Positions 1 through 12,890 of a DNA stretch of 64,000 nucleotides are shown here, piece after piece (the first letter of the stretch is position 1; the number at the start of each line of letters is the position of its first letter). The stretch spans positions 115,098-179,097 of the forward strand of contig NW_027526654.1 of NCBI RefSeq assembly GCF_052857255.1. The letters run 5' to 3'. Both the position numbers and the translations under genes were made by a program. Source of the DNA: Amblyomma americanum (taxonomy: Eukaryota; Arthropoda; Arachnida; Ixodida; Ixodidae). A model generated the notes under the pieces. The model was not told the DNA's origin. It made no database searches and saw nothing but the letters and a program-made list of their open reading frames with translations.

Positions 1-3000
1 CCGAAATGAGCTAAATCACAACACATCGGTTTTACAAGTGTTCCTCTGATACGCGTCAAAACTTTTTCTTTTATAACTGCGCGAAAAGCATGTATTCGTG
101 CTTAATACAACGAAACAAGCTGTTTTAGACCGAAACGAGCTAAATCTGAACAAATCGGTTTTACAAGTATCCACGTGATACTCGTCAAAACTTTTTCTCT
201 TATAACTGCGCGAAAAGATGTATTCTTGCTAATACAACGAAACAAGCTGTTTTAGACCGAAAAGAGCTAAATCACAACACATCGGTTTTACAAGTGTCTC
301 TCTAATACGCGTCAAAACTTTTTCTCTTATAACTGCGCGAAAAGCATGTATTCTTGCTTAATACAGCGAAACAAGCTGTTTTAGACCAAAACGAGCTAAA
401 TCACAACACATCGGTTTTACAAGTGTTCCTCTGACACGCGTCAAATTTTTTTCTCTTATAACTGCGCGAAAAGCATGTATTCTTGCTTAATACAGCGAAA
501 CAAGCTGTTTTAGACCGAAACGAGCTAAATCACAACACATCGGTTTTACAAGTGTTCCTCTGATACGCGTCAACTCTTTTTTCTCTTATAGCTGCGCGAA
601 AAGCATGTATTCGTGCTTAGTCCAACGAAACAAGCTGTTTTAGACCGAAACGAGGTAAATCTGAACACATCGGTTTTACAAGTGTCCCTGTGACACGCAA
701 AACTTTTTCTCTTATAACTGCGCGAAAAGAATGTATTCTTGCTTAATACAGCGAAACAAGCTGTTTTAGACCGAAACGAGCTAAATCACAACACATCGGT
801 TTTACAAGTGTTCCTCTGATACGCGTCAAAACTTTTTCTCTTATAACTGCGCGAAAACATGTATTCGTGCTTAATACAACGAAACAAGCTGTTTTAGACC
901 AAAACGAGCTAAATCTGAACACATCGGTTTTCCAAGTGTCCATGTGATACGCGTCAAAACTTTTTCCCTTATAACTGCGCGAAAAGCATGTATTCGTGCC
1001 TAATACAACGAAACAAGCTGTTTTAGTCCGAAAAGAGTTAAATCTGAACACATCGGTTTTACAAGTGTTCCTCTGATACGCGTCAAAACTTTTTCTCTTA
1101 TAACTGCGCGAAAAGCATGTATTCTTGCTTAATACAACAAAACAAGCTGTTTTAGACCGAAACGAGCCAAATCACAACACATCGGTATTACAAGTGTTCC
1201 TTTAATACGCGTCAAAACTTTTTCTCTTATAACTGCGCTAAAAGCATGTATTCTTGCTTAATACAGCGAAACAAGCTGTTTTAGACCGAAACGAGCTAAA
1301 TCACAACACATCGGTTTTACAAGTGTTCCTCTGATACGCGTCAAAACTTTTTCTCTTATAACGGCGCGAAAAGCATGTATTCTTGCTTAATACAGCGAAA
1401 CAAGCTGTTTTAGACCGAAACGAGCTAAATCACAACACATCGGTATTACAAGTGTTCCACGTGATACTCGTCAAAACTTTTTCTCTTTTAACTGCGCGAA
1501 AAGCATGTATTCGTGCTTAATACAACGAAACAAGCTGTTTTTGACCGAAACGAGCTAAATCTGAACACATCGGTTTTACAAGTATCCACGTGATACTCGT
1601 CAAAACTTTTTCTCTTATAACTGCGCGAAAAGCATGTATTCTTGCTTAATACAACGAAACAAGCTGTTTTAGACCGAAACGAGCTAAATCACAACACAAA
1701 GGTTTTACAAGTGTTCCTCTAATACGCGTCAAAACTTTTTCTCTTATAACTGCGCGAAAAGCATGTATTCTTGCTTAATACTACGAAACAAGCTGTTTTA
1801 GACCGAAACGAGCTAAATCACAACACATCGGTTTTACAAGTGTTCCTCTGATACACGTCTAAACTTTTTCTCTTATAACTGCGCGAAAAGCGTGTATTCG
1901 TGCTTAATACAACGAAACAAGCTGTTTCAGACCGAAACGAGCTAAATCTGAACACATCGGTTTTACAAGTGTTCCTCTGATACGCGTCAAAACTTTTTCT
2001 CTTATAACTGCGCGAAAAGCATGTATTCTTGCTTAATACAGCGAAACAAGTTGTTTTAGACCGAAACGAGCTAAATCACAACACATCGGTTTTACAAGTG
2101 TTCCTCTAATACGCGTCAAAACTTTTTCTCTTATAACTGCGCTAAAAGCATGTATTCTTGCTTAATACAGCGAAACAAGCTGTTTTAGACCGAAACGAGC
2201 TAAATCACAACACATCGGTTTTACAAGTGTTCCTCTGATACGCGTCAAAACTTTTTCTCTTATAACTGCGCGAAAAGCATGTATTCTTGCTTAATACAGC
2301 GAAACAAGCTGTTTATGACCGAAATGAGCTAAATCACAACACATCGGTTTTACAAGTGTTCCTCTGATACGCGTCAAAACTTTTTCTCTTATAACGGCGC
2401 GAAAAGCATGTATTCTTGCTTAATACAGCGAAACAAGCTGTTTTAGACCGAAACGAGCTAAATCACAACACATCGGTATTACAAATGTTCCACGTGATAC
2501 TCGTCAAAACTTTTTCTCTTTTAACTGCGCGAAAAGCATGTATTCGTGCTTAATACAACGAAACAAGCTGTTTTTGACCGAAACGAGCTAAATCTGAACA
2601 CATCGGTTTTACAAGTATCCACGTGATACTCAAAACTTTTTCTCTTATAACTGCGCGAAAAGCATGTATTCTTGCTTAATACAACGAAACAAGCTGTTTT
2701 AGACCGAAACGAGCTAAATCACAACATATCGGTTTTACAAGTGTCTCTCTAATACGCGTCAAAACTTTTTCTCTTATAACTGCGCGAAAAGCATGTATTC
2801 TTGCTTAATACAACGAAACAAGCTGTTTTAGACCGAAACGAGCTAAATCTGAACACATCGGTTTTGCAAGTATCCACGTGATACTCGTCAAAACTTTTTC
2901 TCTTATAACTGCGCGAAAAGCATGTATTCTTGCTTAATACAGCGAAACAAGCTGTTTTAGACCGAAATGAGCTAAATCGCAACACATCGGTTTTACAAGT

Positions 3001-3866
3001 GTTCCTCTGATACGCGTCAAAACTTTTTCTTTTATAACTGCGCGAAAAGCATGTATTCTTGCTTAATACAGCGAATCAAGCTGTTTTAGACCGAAACGAG
3101 CTAAATCACAACACATCGGTATTACAAGTGTTCCACGTGATACTCGTCAAAACTTTTTCTCTTATAACTGCGCGAAAAGCGTGTATTCGTGCATAATAAA
3201 ACGAAACAAGCTGTTTTAGACCGAAACGAGCTAAATCTGAACAAATCGGTTTTACAAGTATCCACGTGATACTCGTCAAAACTTTTTCTCTTATAACTGC
3301 GCGAAAAGCATGTATTCTTGCTTAATACAACGAAACAAGCTGTTTTAGACCGAAAAGAGCTAAATCACAACACATCGGTTTTACAAGTGTCTCTCTAATA
3401 CGCGTCAAAACTTTTTCTCTTATAACTGCGCAAAAGCATGTACTTTTTCTTAATACAGCGAAACAAGCTGTTTTAGACCAAAACGAGCTAAATCACAACA
3501 CATCGGTTTTACAAGTTTTCCTCTGACACGCGTCAAATTTTTTTCTCTTATAACTGCGCGAAAAGCATGTATTCTTGCTTAATACAGCGAAACAAGCTGT
3601 TTTAGACCGAAACGAGCTAAATCACAACACATCGGTTTTACAAGTGTTCCTCTGATACGCGTCAACTCTTTTTTCTCTTATAGCTGCGCGAAAAGCATGT
3701 ATTCGTACTTAGTCCAACGAAACAAGCTGTTTTAGACCGAAACGAGGTAAATCTGAACACATCGGTATTACAAGTGTTCCACGTGATACTCGTCAAAACG
3801 TTTTCTCTTATAACTGCGCGAAAAGCATGTATTCTTGCTTAATACAACGAAACAAGCTGTTTTTGA
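1..3866 (+). repeat. Block A, copy 1: 30-monomer higher-order repeat
   Basis: This 3866-bp stretch is repeated immediately downstream with almost no change. It contains about 30 monomers, including private markers that recur at the same offset: AAAAGATGTATTCTTGC near 212, GTGACACGCAAAAC near 690, ACACAAAGG near 1697, and the AATACTACGAAAC and TTTCAGACC variants near 1775-1930. Its M1-like monomer near 651 has GAGGTAAATC but lacks the CCTTTAAAGC seen in the units after 11 kb. The left boundary is the window edge, so the block may begin earlier. Confidence 0.93.
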
Positions 3867-6800
3867 CCGAAACGAGCTAAATCACAACACATCGGTTTTA
3901 CAAGTGTTCCTCTGATACGCGTCAAAACTTTTTCTTTTATAACTGCGCGAAAAGCATGTATTCGTGCTTAATACAACGAAACAAGCTGTTTTAGACCGAA
4001 ACGAGCTAAATCTGAACAAATCGGTTTTACAAGTATCCACGTGATACTCGTCAAAACTTTTTCTCTTATAACTGCGCGAAAAGATGTATTCTTGCTAATA
4101 CAACGCAACAAGCTGTTTTAGACCGAAAAGAGCTAAATCACAACACATCGGTTTTACAAGTGTCTCTCTAATACGCGTCAAAACTTTTTCTCTTATAACT
4201 GCGCGAAAAGCATGTATTCTTGCTTAATACAGCGAAACAAGCTGTTTTAGACCAAAACGAGCTAAATCACAACACATCGGTTTTACAAGTGTTCCTCTGA
4301 CACGCGTCAAATTTTTTTCTCTTATAACTGCGCGAAAAGCATGTATTCTTGCTTAATACAGCGAAACAAGCTGTTTTAGACCGAACCGAGCTAAATCACA
4401 ACACATCGGTTTTACAAGTGTTCCTCTGATACGCGTCAACTCTTTTTTCTCTTATAGCTGCGCGAAAAGCATGTATTCGTGCTTAGTCCAACGAAACAAG
4501 CTGTTTTAGACCGAAACGAGGTAAATCTGAACACATCGGTTTTACAAGTGTCCCTGTGACACGCAAAACTTTTTCTCTTATAACTGCGCGAAAAGAATGT
4601 ATTCTTGCTTAATACAGCGAAACAAGCTGTTTTAGACCGAAACGAGCTAAATCACAACACATCGGTTTTACAAGTGTTCCTCTGATACGCGTCAAAACTT
4701 TTTCTCTTATAACTGCGCGAAAACATGTATTCGTGCTTAATACAACGAAACAAGCTGTTTTAGACCAAAACGAGCTAAATCTGAACACATCGGTTTTCCA
4801 AGTGTCCATGTGATACGCGTCAAAACTTTTTCCCTTATAACTGCGCGAAAAGCATGTATTCGTGCCTAATACAACGAAACAAGCTGTTTTAGTCCGAAAA
4901 GAGTTAAATCTGAACACATCGGTTTTACAAGTGTTCCTCTGATACGCGTCAAAACTTTTTCTCTTATAACTGCGCGAAAAGCATGTATTCTTGCTTAATA
5001 CAACAAAACAAGCTGTTTTAGACCGAAACGAGCCAAATCACAACACATCGGTATTACAAGTGTTCCTTTAATACGCGTCAAAACTTTTTCTCTTATAACT
5101 GCGCTAAAAGCATGTATTCTTGCTTAATACAGCGAAACAAGCTGTTTTAGACCGAAACGAGCTAAATCACAACACATCGGTTTTACAAGTGTTCCTCTGA
5201 TACGCGTCAAAACTTTTTCTCTTATAACGGCGCGAAAAGCATGTATTCTTGCTTAATACAGCGAAACAAGCTGTTTTAGACCGAAACGAGCTAAATCACA
5301 ACACATCGGTATTACAAGTGTTCCACGTGATACTCGTCAAAACTTTTTCTCTTTTAACTGCGCGAAAAGCATGTATTCGTGCTTAATACAACGAAACAAG
5401 CTGTTTTTGACCGAAACGAGCTAAATCTGAACACATCGGTTTTACAAGTATCCACGTGATACTCGTCAAAACTTTTTCTCTTATAACTGCGCGAAAAGCA
5501 TGTATTCTTGCTTAATACAACGAAACAAGCTGTTTTAGACCGAAACGAGCTAAATCACAACACAAAGGTTTTACAAGTGTTCCTCTAATACGCGTCAAAA
5601 CTTTTTCTCTTATAACTGCGCGAAAAGCATGTATTCTTGCTTAATACTACGAAACAAGCTGTTTTAGACCGAAACGAGCTAAATCACAACACATCGGTTT
5701 TACAAGTGTTCCTCTGATACACGTCTAAACTTTTTCTCTTATAACTGCGCGAAAAGCGTGTATTCGTGCTTAATACAACGAAACAAGCTGTTTCAGACCG
5801 AAACGAGCTAAATCTGAACACATCGGTTTTACAAGTGTTCCTCTGATACGCGTCAAAACTTTTTCTCTTATAACTGCGCGAAAAGCATGTATTCTTGCTT
5901 AATACAGCGAAACAAGTTGTTTTAGACCGAAACGAGCTAAATCACAACACATCGGTTTTACAAGTGTTCCTCTAATACGCGTCAAAACTTTTTCTCTTAT
6001 AACTGCGCTAAAAGCATGTATTCTTGCTTAATACAGCGAAACAAGCTGTTTTAGACCGAAACGAGCTAAATCACAACACATCGGTTTTACAAGTGTTCCT
6101 CTGATACGCGTCAAAACTTTTTCTCTTATAACTGCGCGAAAAGCATGTATTCTTGCTTAATACAGCGAAACAAGCTGTTTATGACCGAAATGAGCTAAAT
6201 CACAACACATCGGTTTTACAAGTGTTCCTCTGATACGCGTCAAAACTTTTTCTCTTATAACGGCGCGAAAAGCATGTATTCTTGCTTAATACAGCGAAAC
6301 AAGCTGTTTTAGACCGAAACGAGCTAAATCACAACACATCGGTATTACAAATGTTCCACGTGATACTCGTCAAAACTTTTTCTCTTTTAACTGCGCGAAA
6401 AGCATGTATTCGTGCTTAATACAACGAAACAAGCTGTTTTTGACCGAAACGAGCTAAATCTGAACACATCGGTTTTACAAGTATCCACGTGATACTCAAA
6501 ACTTTTTCTCTTATAACTGCGCGAAAAGCATGTATTCTTGCTTAATACAACGAAACAAGCTGTTTTAGACCGAAACGAGCTAAATCACAACATATCGGTT
6601 TTACAAGTGTCTCTCTAATACGCGTCAAAACTTTTTCTCTTATAACTGCGCGAAAAGCATGTATTCTTGCTTAATACAACGAAACAAGCTGTTTTAGACC
6701 GAAACGAGCTAAATCTGAACACATCGGTTTTGCAAGTATCCACGTGATACTCGTCAAAACTTTTTCTCTTATAACTGCGCGAAAAGCATGTATTCTTGCT

Positions 6801-7768
6801 TAATACAGCGAAACAAGCTGTTTTAGACCGAAATGAGCTAAATCGCAACACATCGGTTTTACAAGTGTTCCTCTGATACGCGTCAAAACTTTTTCTTTTA
6901 TAACTGCGCGAAAAGCATGTATTCTTGCTTAATACAGCGAATCAAGCTGTTTTAGACCGAAACGAGCTAAATCACAACACATCGGTATTACAAGTGTTCC
7001 ACGTGATACTCGTCAAAACTTTTTCTCTTATAACTGCGCGAAAAGCGTGTATTCGTGCATAATAAAACGAAACAAGCTGTTTTAGACCGAAACGAGCTAA
7101 ATCTGAACAAATCGGTTTTACAAGTATCCACGTGATACTCGTCAAAACTTTTTCTCTTATAACTGCGCGAAAAGCATGTATTCTTGCTTAATACAACGAA
7201 ACAAGCTGTTTTAGACCGAAAAGAGCTAAATCACAACACATCGGTTTTACAAGTGTCTCTCTAATACGCGTCAAAACTTTTTCTCTTATAACTGCGCAAA
7301 AGCATGTACTTTTTCTTAATACAGCGAAACAAGCTGTTTTAGACCAAAACGAGCTAAATCACAACACATCGGTTTTACAAGTTTTCCTCTGACACGCGTC
7401 AAATTTTTTTCTCTTATAACTGCGCGAAAAGCATGTATTCTTGCTTAATACAGCGAAACAAGCTGTTTTAGACCGAAACGAGCTAAATCACAACACATCG
7501 GTTTTACAAGTGTTCCTCTGATACGCGTCAACTCTTTTTTCTCTTATAGCTGCGCGAAAAGCATGTATTCGTACTTAGTCCAACGAAACAAGCTGTTTTA
7601 GACCGAAACGAGGTAAATCTGAACACATCGGTATTACAAGTGTTCCACGTGATACTCGTCAAAACGTTTTCTCTTATAACTGCGCGAAAAGCATGTATTC
7701 TTGCTTAATACAACGAAACAAGCTGTTTTTGACCGAAACGAGCTAAATCACAACACATCGGTTTTACA
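3867..7768 (+). repeat. Block A, copy 2: tandem duplicate of 1-3866
   Basis: This matches 1-3866 at a constant offset of 3866 bp to about 7768, where the downstream monomer becomes type d (TGTCTCTCTGATACG) instead of type a. By eye I found three substitutions between copies: position 7 T versus 3873 C, 240 A versus 4106 C, and 520 A versus 4386 C. Identity above 99.9% means a very recent duplication or ongoing homogenisation. Confidence 0.93.
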
Positions 7769-10700
7769 AGTGTCTCTCTGATACGCGTCAAAACTTTTTC
7801 TTCTATAACTGCGCGTAAAGCATGTATTCTTGCTTAATACAACGAAACAAGCTGTTTTAGACCAAAACGAGCTAAATCTGAACACATCAGTTTTACAAGT
7901 ATCCACGTGATACTCGTCAAAACTTTCTCTCTTATAACTGCGCGAAAAGCATGTATTCTTGCTTAATACAACGAAACAAGCTGTTTTAGACCGAAACGAG
8001 CTAAATCATAACACATCGGTTTTACAAGTGTCGCTCTAATAGGCGTCAAAACTTTTTCTTCTATAACTGCGCGTAAAGCATGTATTCGTGCTTAATACAA
8101 CGAAACAAGTTGTTTTAGACCGAAACGAGCTAAATCTGAACACATCGGTTTTACAAGTGTCCCTGTGACAGGCGTCAAAACTTTTTCTCTTATAACTGCG
8201 CGAAAAGCATGTATTCTTGCTTAATACAGCGAAACAAGCTGTTTTAGACCGAAACGAGCTAAATCACAACACAAAGGTTTTACAAGTGTTCCTCTAATAC
8301 GCGTCAAAACTTTTTCTCTTATAACTGCGCGAAAAGCATGTATTCTTGCTTAATACTACGAAACAAGCTGTTTTACACCGAAACGAGCTAAATCACAACA
8401 CATCAGTTTTACAAGTGTTCCTCTGCTACGCGTCTAAACTTTTTCTCTTATAACTGCGCGAAAAGCATGTATTCGTGCTTAATACAACGAAACAAGCTGT
8501 TTCAGACCGAAACGAGCTAAATCTGAACACATCGGTTTTACAAGTGTTCCACGTAATACTCGTCAAAACTTTTTCTCTTATAACTGCGCGAAAAGCATGT
8601 ATTCGTGCTTATTACAACGAAACAAGCTGTTTTAGACCGAAACGAGCTAAATCTGAACACATCGGTTTTACAAGTATCCACGTGATACTCGTCAACTTTT
8701 TCTCTTATAACTGCGCGAAAAGCATGTTCTCTTGCTTAATACAACGAAACAAGCTGTTTTAGACCGAAACGAGCTAAATCACAACACATCGGTTTTACAA
8801 GTGTCTCTGATACGCGTCAAAACTTTTTCTTCTATAACTGCGCGTAAAGCATGTATTCGTGCTTAATACAACGAAACAAGCTGTTTTAGACCGAAACGAG
8901 CTAAATCTGAACACATCGGTTTTACAAGTGTTCCTCTGATACGCGTCAAAACTTTTTCTCTTATAACTGCGCGAAAAGCATGTATTCTTGCTTAATACAG
9001 CGAAACAAGCTGTTTTAGACCGAAACGAGCTAAATCACAACACATCGGTTTTACAAGTGTTCCTCTGATACGCGTCAAAACTTTTTCTCTTATAAATGCG
9101 CGAAAAGCATGTATTCTTGCTTAATACAGCGAAACAAGCTGTTTTAGACCGAAACGAGCTAAATCACAACACATCGGTTTTACAAGTGTTCCTCTGATAC
9201 GCGTCAAAACTTTTTCTCTTTTAACTGCGCGAAAAGCATGTATTCTTGCTTAATACAGCGAAACAAGCTGTTTTAGACCGAAATGAGCTAAATCACAACA
9301 CATCGGTTTTACAAGTGTTCCTCTGATACGCGTCAAAACTTTTTCTCTTATAACGGCGCGAAAAGCATGTATTCTTCCTTAATACAGCGAAACAAGCTGT
9401 TTTAGACCGAAACGAGCTAAATCACAACACATCGGTATTACAAGTGTTCCACGTGATACTCGTCAAAACTTTTTCTCTTTTAACTGCGCGAAAAGCATGT
9501 ATTCGTGCTTAATACAACGAAACAAGCTGTTTTAGACCGAAACGAGCTAAATCTGAACACATCGGTTTTACAAGTATCCACGTGATACTCGTCAAAACTT
9601 TTTCTCGTATAACTGCCCGAAAAGCATGTATTCTTGCTTAATACAACGAAACAAGCTGTTTTAGACCGAAACGAGCTAAATCACAACACATCGGTTTTAC
9701 AAGTGTCTCTCTAATACGCGTCAAAACTTTTTCTCTTATAACTGCGCGAAAAGCATGTATTCTTGCTTAATACAACGAAACAAGCTGTTTTAGACCGAAA
9801 CGAGCCAAATCTGAACACATCGGTTTTACAAGTATCCACGTGATACTCGTCAAAACTTTTTCTCTTATAACTGCGCGAAAAGCATGTATTCTTGCTTAAT
9901 ACAGCGAAACAAGCTGTTTTAGACCGAAATGAGCTAAATCACAACACATCGGTTTTACAAGTGTTCCTCTGATACGCGTCAAAACTTTTTCTTTTATAAC
10001 TGTGCGAAAAGCATGTATTCTTGCTTAATACAGCGAATCAAGTTGTTTTAGACCGAAACGAGCTAAATCACAACACATCGGTATATCAAGTGTTCCACGT
10101 GATACTCGTCAAAACTTTTTCTCTTATAACTGCGCGAAAAGCATGTATTCTTGCTTAATACAACGAAACAAGCTGTTTTAGACCTAAACGAGCTAAATCA
10201 CAACATATCGGTTTTACAAGTGTCTCTCTAATACGCGTCAAAACTTTTTCTCTTATAACTGCGCGAAAAGCATGTATTCTTGCTTAATACAACGAAACAA
10301 GCTGTTTTAGGCCGAAACGAGCTAAATCTGAACACATCGGTTTTACAAGTATCCACGTGATACTCGTCAAAACTTTTTCTCTTATAACTGCGCGAAAAGC
10401 ATGTATTCTTGCTTAATACAGCGAAACAAGCTGTTTTAGACCGAAATGAGCTAAATCACAACACATCGGTTTTACAAGTGTTCCTCTGATACGCGTCAAA
10501 ACTTTTTCTTTTATAACTGCGCGAAAAGCATGTATTCTTGCCTAATACAGCGAATCAAGCTGTTTTAGACCGAAACGAGCTAAATCACAACACATCGGTA
10601 TTACAAGTGTTCCACGTGATACTCGTCAAAACTTTTTCTCTTATAACTGCGCGAAAAGCGTGTATTCGTGCATAATAAAACGAAACAAGCTGTTTTAGAC

Positions 10701-12890
10701 CGAAACGAGCTAAATCTGAACAAATCGGTTTTACAAGTATCCACGTGATACTCGTCAAAACTTTTTCTCTTATAACTGCGCGAAAAGCATGTATTCTTGC
10801 TTAATACAACGAAACAAGCTGTTTTAGACCGAAAAGAGCTAAATCACAACACATCGGTTTTACAAGTGTCTCTCTAATACGCGTCAAAACTTTTTCTCTT
10901 ATAACTGCGCAAAAGCATGTATTCTTGCTTAATACAGCGAAACAAGCTGTTTTAGACCAAAACGAGCTAAATCACAACACATCGGTTTTACAAGTTTTCC
11001 TCTGACACGCGTCAAATTTTTTTCTCTTATAACTGCGCGAAAAGCATGTATTCTTGCTTAATACAGCGAAACAAGCTGTTTTAGACCGAAACGAGCTAAA
11101 TCACGACACATCGGTTTTACAAGTGTTCCTCTGATACGCGTCAACTCTTTTTTCTCTTGTAGCTGCGCGAAAAGCATGTATTCGTACTTAGTCCAACGAA
11201 ACAAGCTGTTTTAGACCGAAACGAGGTAAATCTGAACACATCGGTTTTACAAGTGTCCCTGTGACACGCCTTTAAAGCTTTTTCTCTTATCACTGCGCGA
11301 AAAGCATGTATTTCTGCTTAATACAGCGAAACAAGCTGTTTTAGACCAAAATGAGCTAAATCACAACACATCGGTTTAACAAGTGTTCCTCTGATACGCG
11401 TCAAAACTTTTTCTCTTATAACTGCGCGAAAAGCATGTATTCTTGCTTAATACAGCGAAACAAGCTGTTTTAGACCGAAACGAGCTAAATCACAACACAT
11501 CGGTATTACAAGTGTTCCACGTGATACTCGTCAAAACGTTTTCTCTTATAACTGCGCGAAAAGCATGTATTCGTGCTTAATACAACGAAACAAGCTGTTT
11601 TAGACCGAAACGAGCTAAATCTGAACACTTCGGTTTTACAAGTATCCACGTGATACTCGTCAAAACTTTTTCTCTTATAACTGCGCGAAAAGCATGTATT
11701 CTTGCTTAATACAACGAAACAAGCTGTTTTTGACCGAAACGAGCTAAATCACAACACATCGGTTTTACAAGTGTCTCTCTGATACGCGTCAAAACTTTTT
11801 CTTCTATAACTGCGCGTAAAGCATGTATTCTTGCTTAATACAACGAAACAAGCTGTTTTAGACCAAAACGAGCTAAATCTGAACACATCGGTTTTACAAG
11901 TATCCACGTGATACTCGTCAAACCTTTCTCTCTTATAACTGCGCGAAAAGCATGTATTCTTGCTTAATACAACGAAACAAGCTGTTTTAGACCGAAACGA
12001 GCTAAATCATAACACATCGGTTTTACAAGTGTCTCTCTAATAGGCGTCAAAACTTTTTCTTCTATAACTGCGCGTAAAGCATGTATTCGTGCTTAATACA
12101 ACGAAACAAGTTGTTTTAGACCGAAACGAGCTAAATCTGAACACATCGGTTTTACAAGTGTTCCTCTGATACGCGTCAAAACTTTTTCTCTTATAAATGC
12201 GCGAAAAGCATGTATTCTTGCTTAATACAGCGAAACAAGCTGTTTTAGACCGAAACGAGCTAAATCACAACACATCGGTTTTACAAGTGTTCCTCTGATA
12301 CGCGTCAAAACTTTTTCTCTTATAACTGCGCGAAAAGCATGTATTCTTGCTTAATACAGCGAAACAAGCTGTTTTAGACCGAAATGAGCTAAATCACAAC
12401 ACATCGGTTTTACAAGTGTTCCTCTGATACGCGTCAAAACTTTTTCTCTTATAACGGCGCGAAAAGCATGTATTCTTCCTTAATACAGCGAAACAAGCTG
12501 TTTTAGACCGAAACGAGCTAAATCACAACACATCGGTATTACAAGTGTTCCACGTGATACTCGTCAAAACTTTTTCTCTTTTAACTGCGCGAAAAGCATG
12601 TATTCGTGCTTAATACAACGAAACAAGCTGTTTTAGACCGAAACGAGCTAAATCTGAACACATCGGTTTTACAAGTATCCACGTGATACTCGTCAAAACT
12701 TTTTCTCGTATAACTGCGCGAAAAGCATGTATTCTTGCTTAATACAACGAAACAAGCTGTTTTAGACCGAAACGAGCTAAATCACAACACATCGGTTTTA
12801 CAAGTGTCTCTCTAATACGCGTCAAAACTTTTTCTCTTATAACTGCGCGAAAAGCATGTATTCTTGCTTAATACAACGAAACAAGCTGTT
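7420..12890 (+). repeat. Block B, copy 1: long segment repeated at +5940 bp
   Basis: From about 7420 the sequence matches 13360 onward at a 5940-bp offset, equal to 46 monomers. It overlaps the end of block A copy 2. It includes module Q (7991-8762), a full run M8-M24, the M1 marker at 11271, and M2-M13. Copy-specific substitutions include CTGCCCG near 9616 (CTGCGCG in copy 2), TTAGGCC near 10309 (TTAGACC) and CTTGTAGC near 11158 (CTTATAGC). Confidence 0.88.
7991..8762 (+). repeat. Module Q, copy 1 (6 monomers)
   Basis: This is a recognisable sub-array: an M7 type monomer with ATCATAACAC, then GTCCCTGTGACAGGCG, an ACACAAAGG monomer, a monomer with ACTACG at its left and GCTACGCGTC at its centre, a GCTGTTTCAGACC monomer with GTTCCACGTAATAC, and a c monomer shortened to GTCAACTTTTTC. 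The set recurs as a block seven times in the window. Its open frame from 8475 is a by-product of satellite periodicity. Confidence 0.85.

Noticed and set aside
743..1051. 102-codon open frame on the minus strand, duplicated at 4609-4917
   Set aside because: It is a reverse-strand satellite reading with 43-residue periodicity. The second copy exists only because the 3866-bp block is duplicated.
2749..2985. 78-codon minus-strand frame, duplicated at 6615-6851, and a 90-codon relative at 63385-63657
   Set aside because: The same periodic artefact: it covers two monomers and ends at an ordinary satellite stop codon.
8475..8762. 95-codon open frame on the plus strand, with copies at 14415, 28103, 37779, 50679 and 51966
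   Set aside because: It is a periodic reading of two and a half satellite monomers from a GTG. The seventh copy of the same block (54544) has an in-frame TGA. There is no codon bias, domain or independent conservation.
11266..11285. CCTTTAAAGCTTTTT as an insertion or terminator
   Set aside because: It lies in normal monomer register with the same flanks and recurs in ten more units, so it is a monomer variant. The T run is part of the usual TTTTTCTCTT of the monomers.
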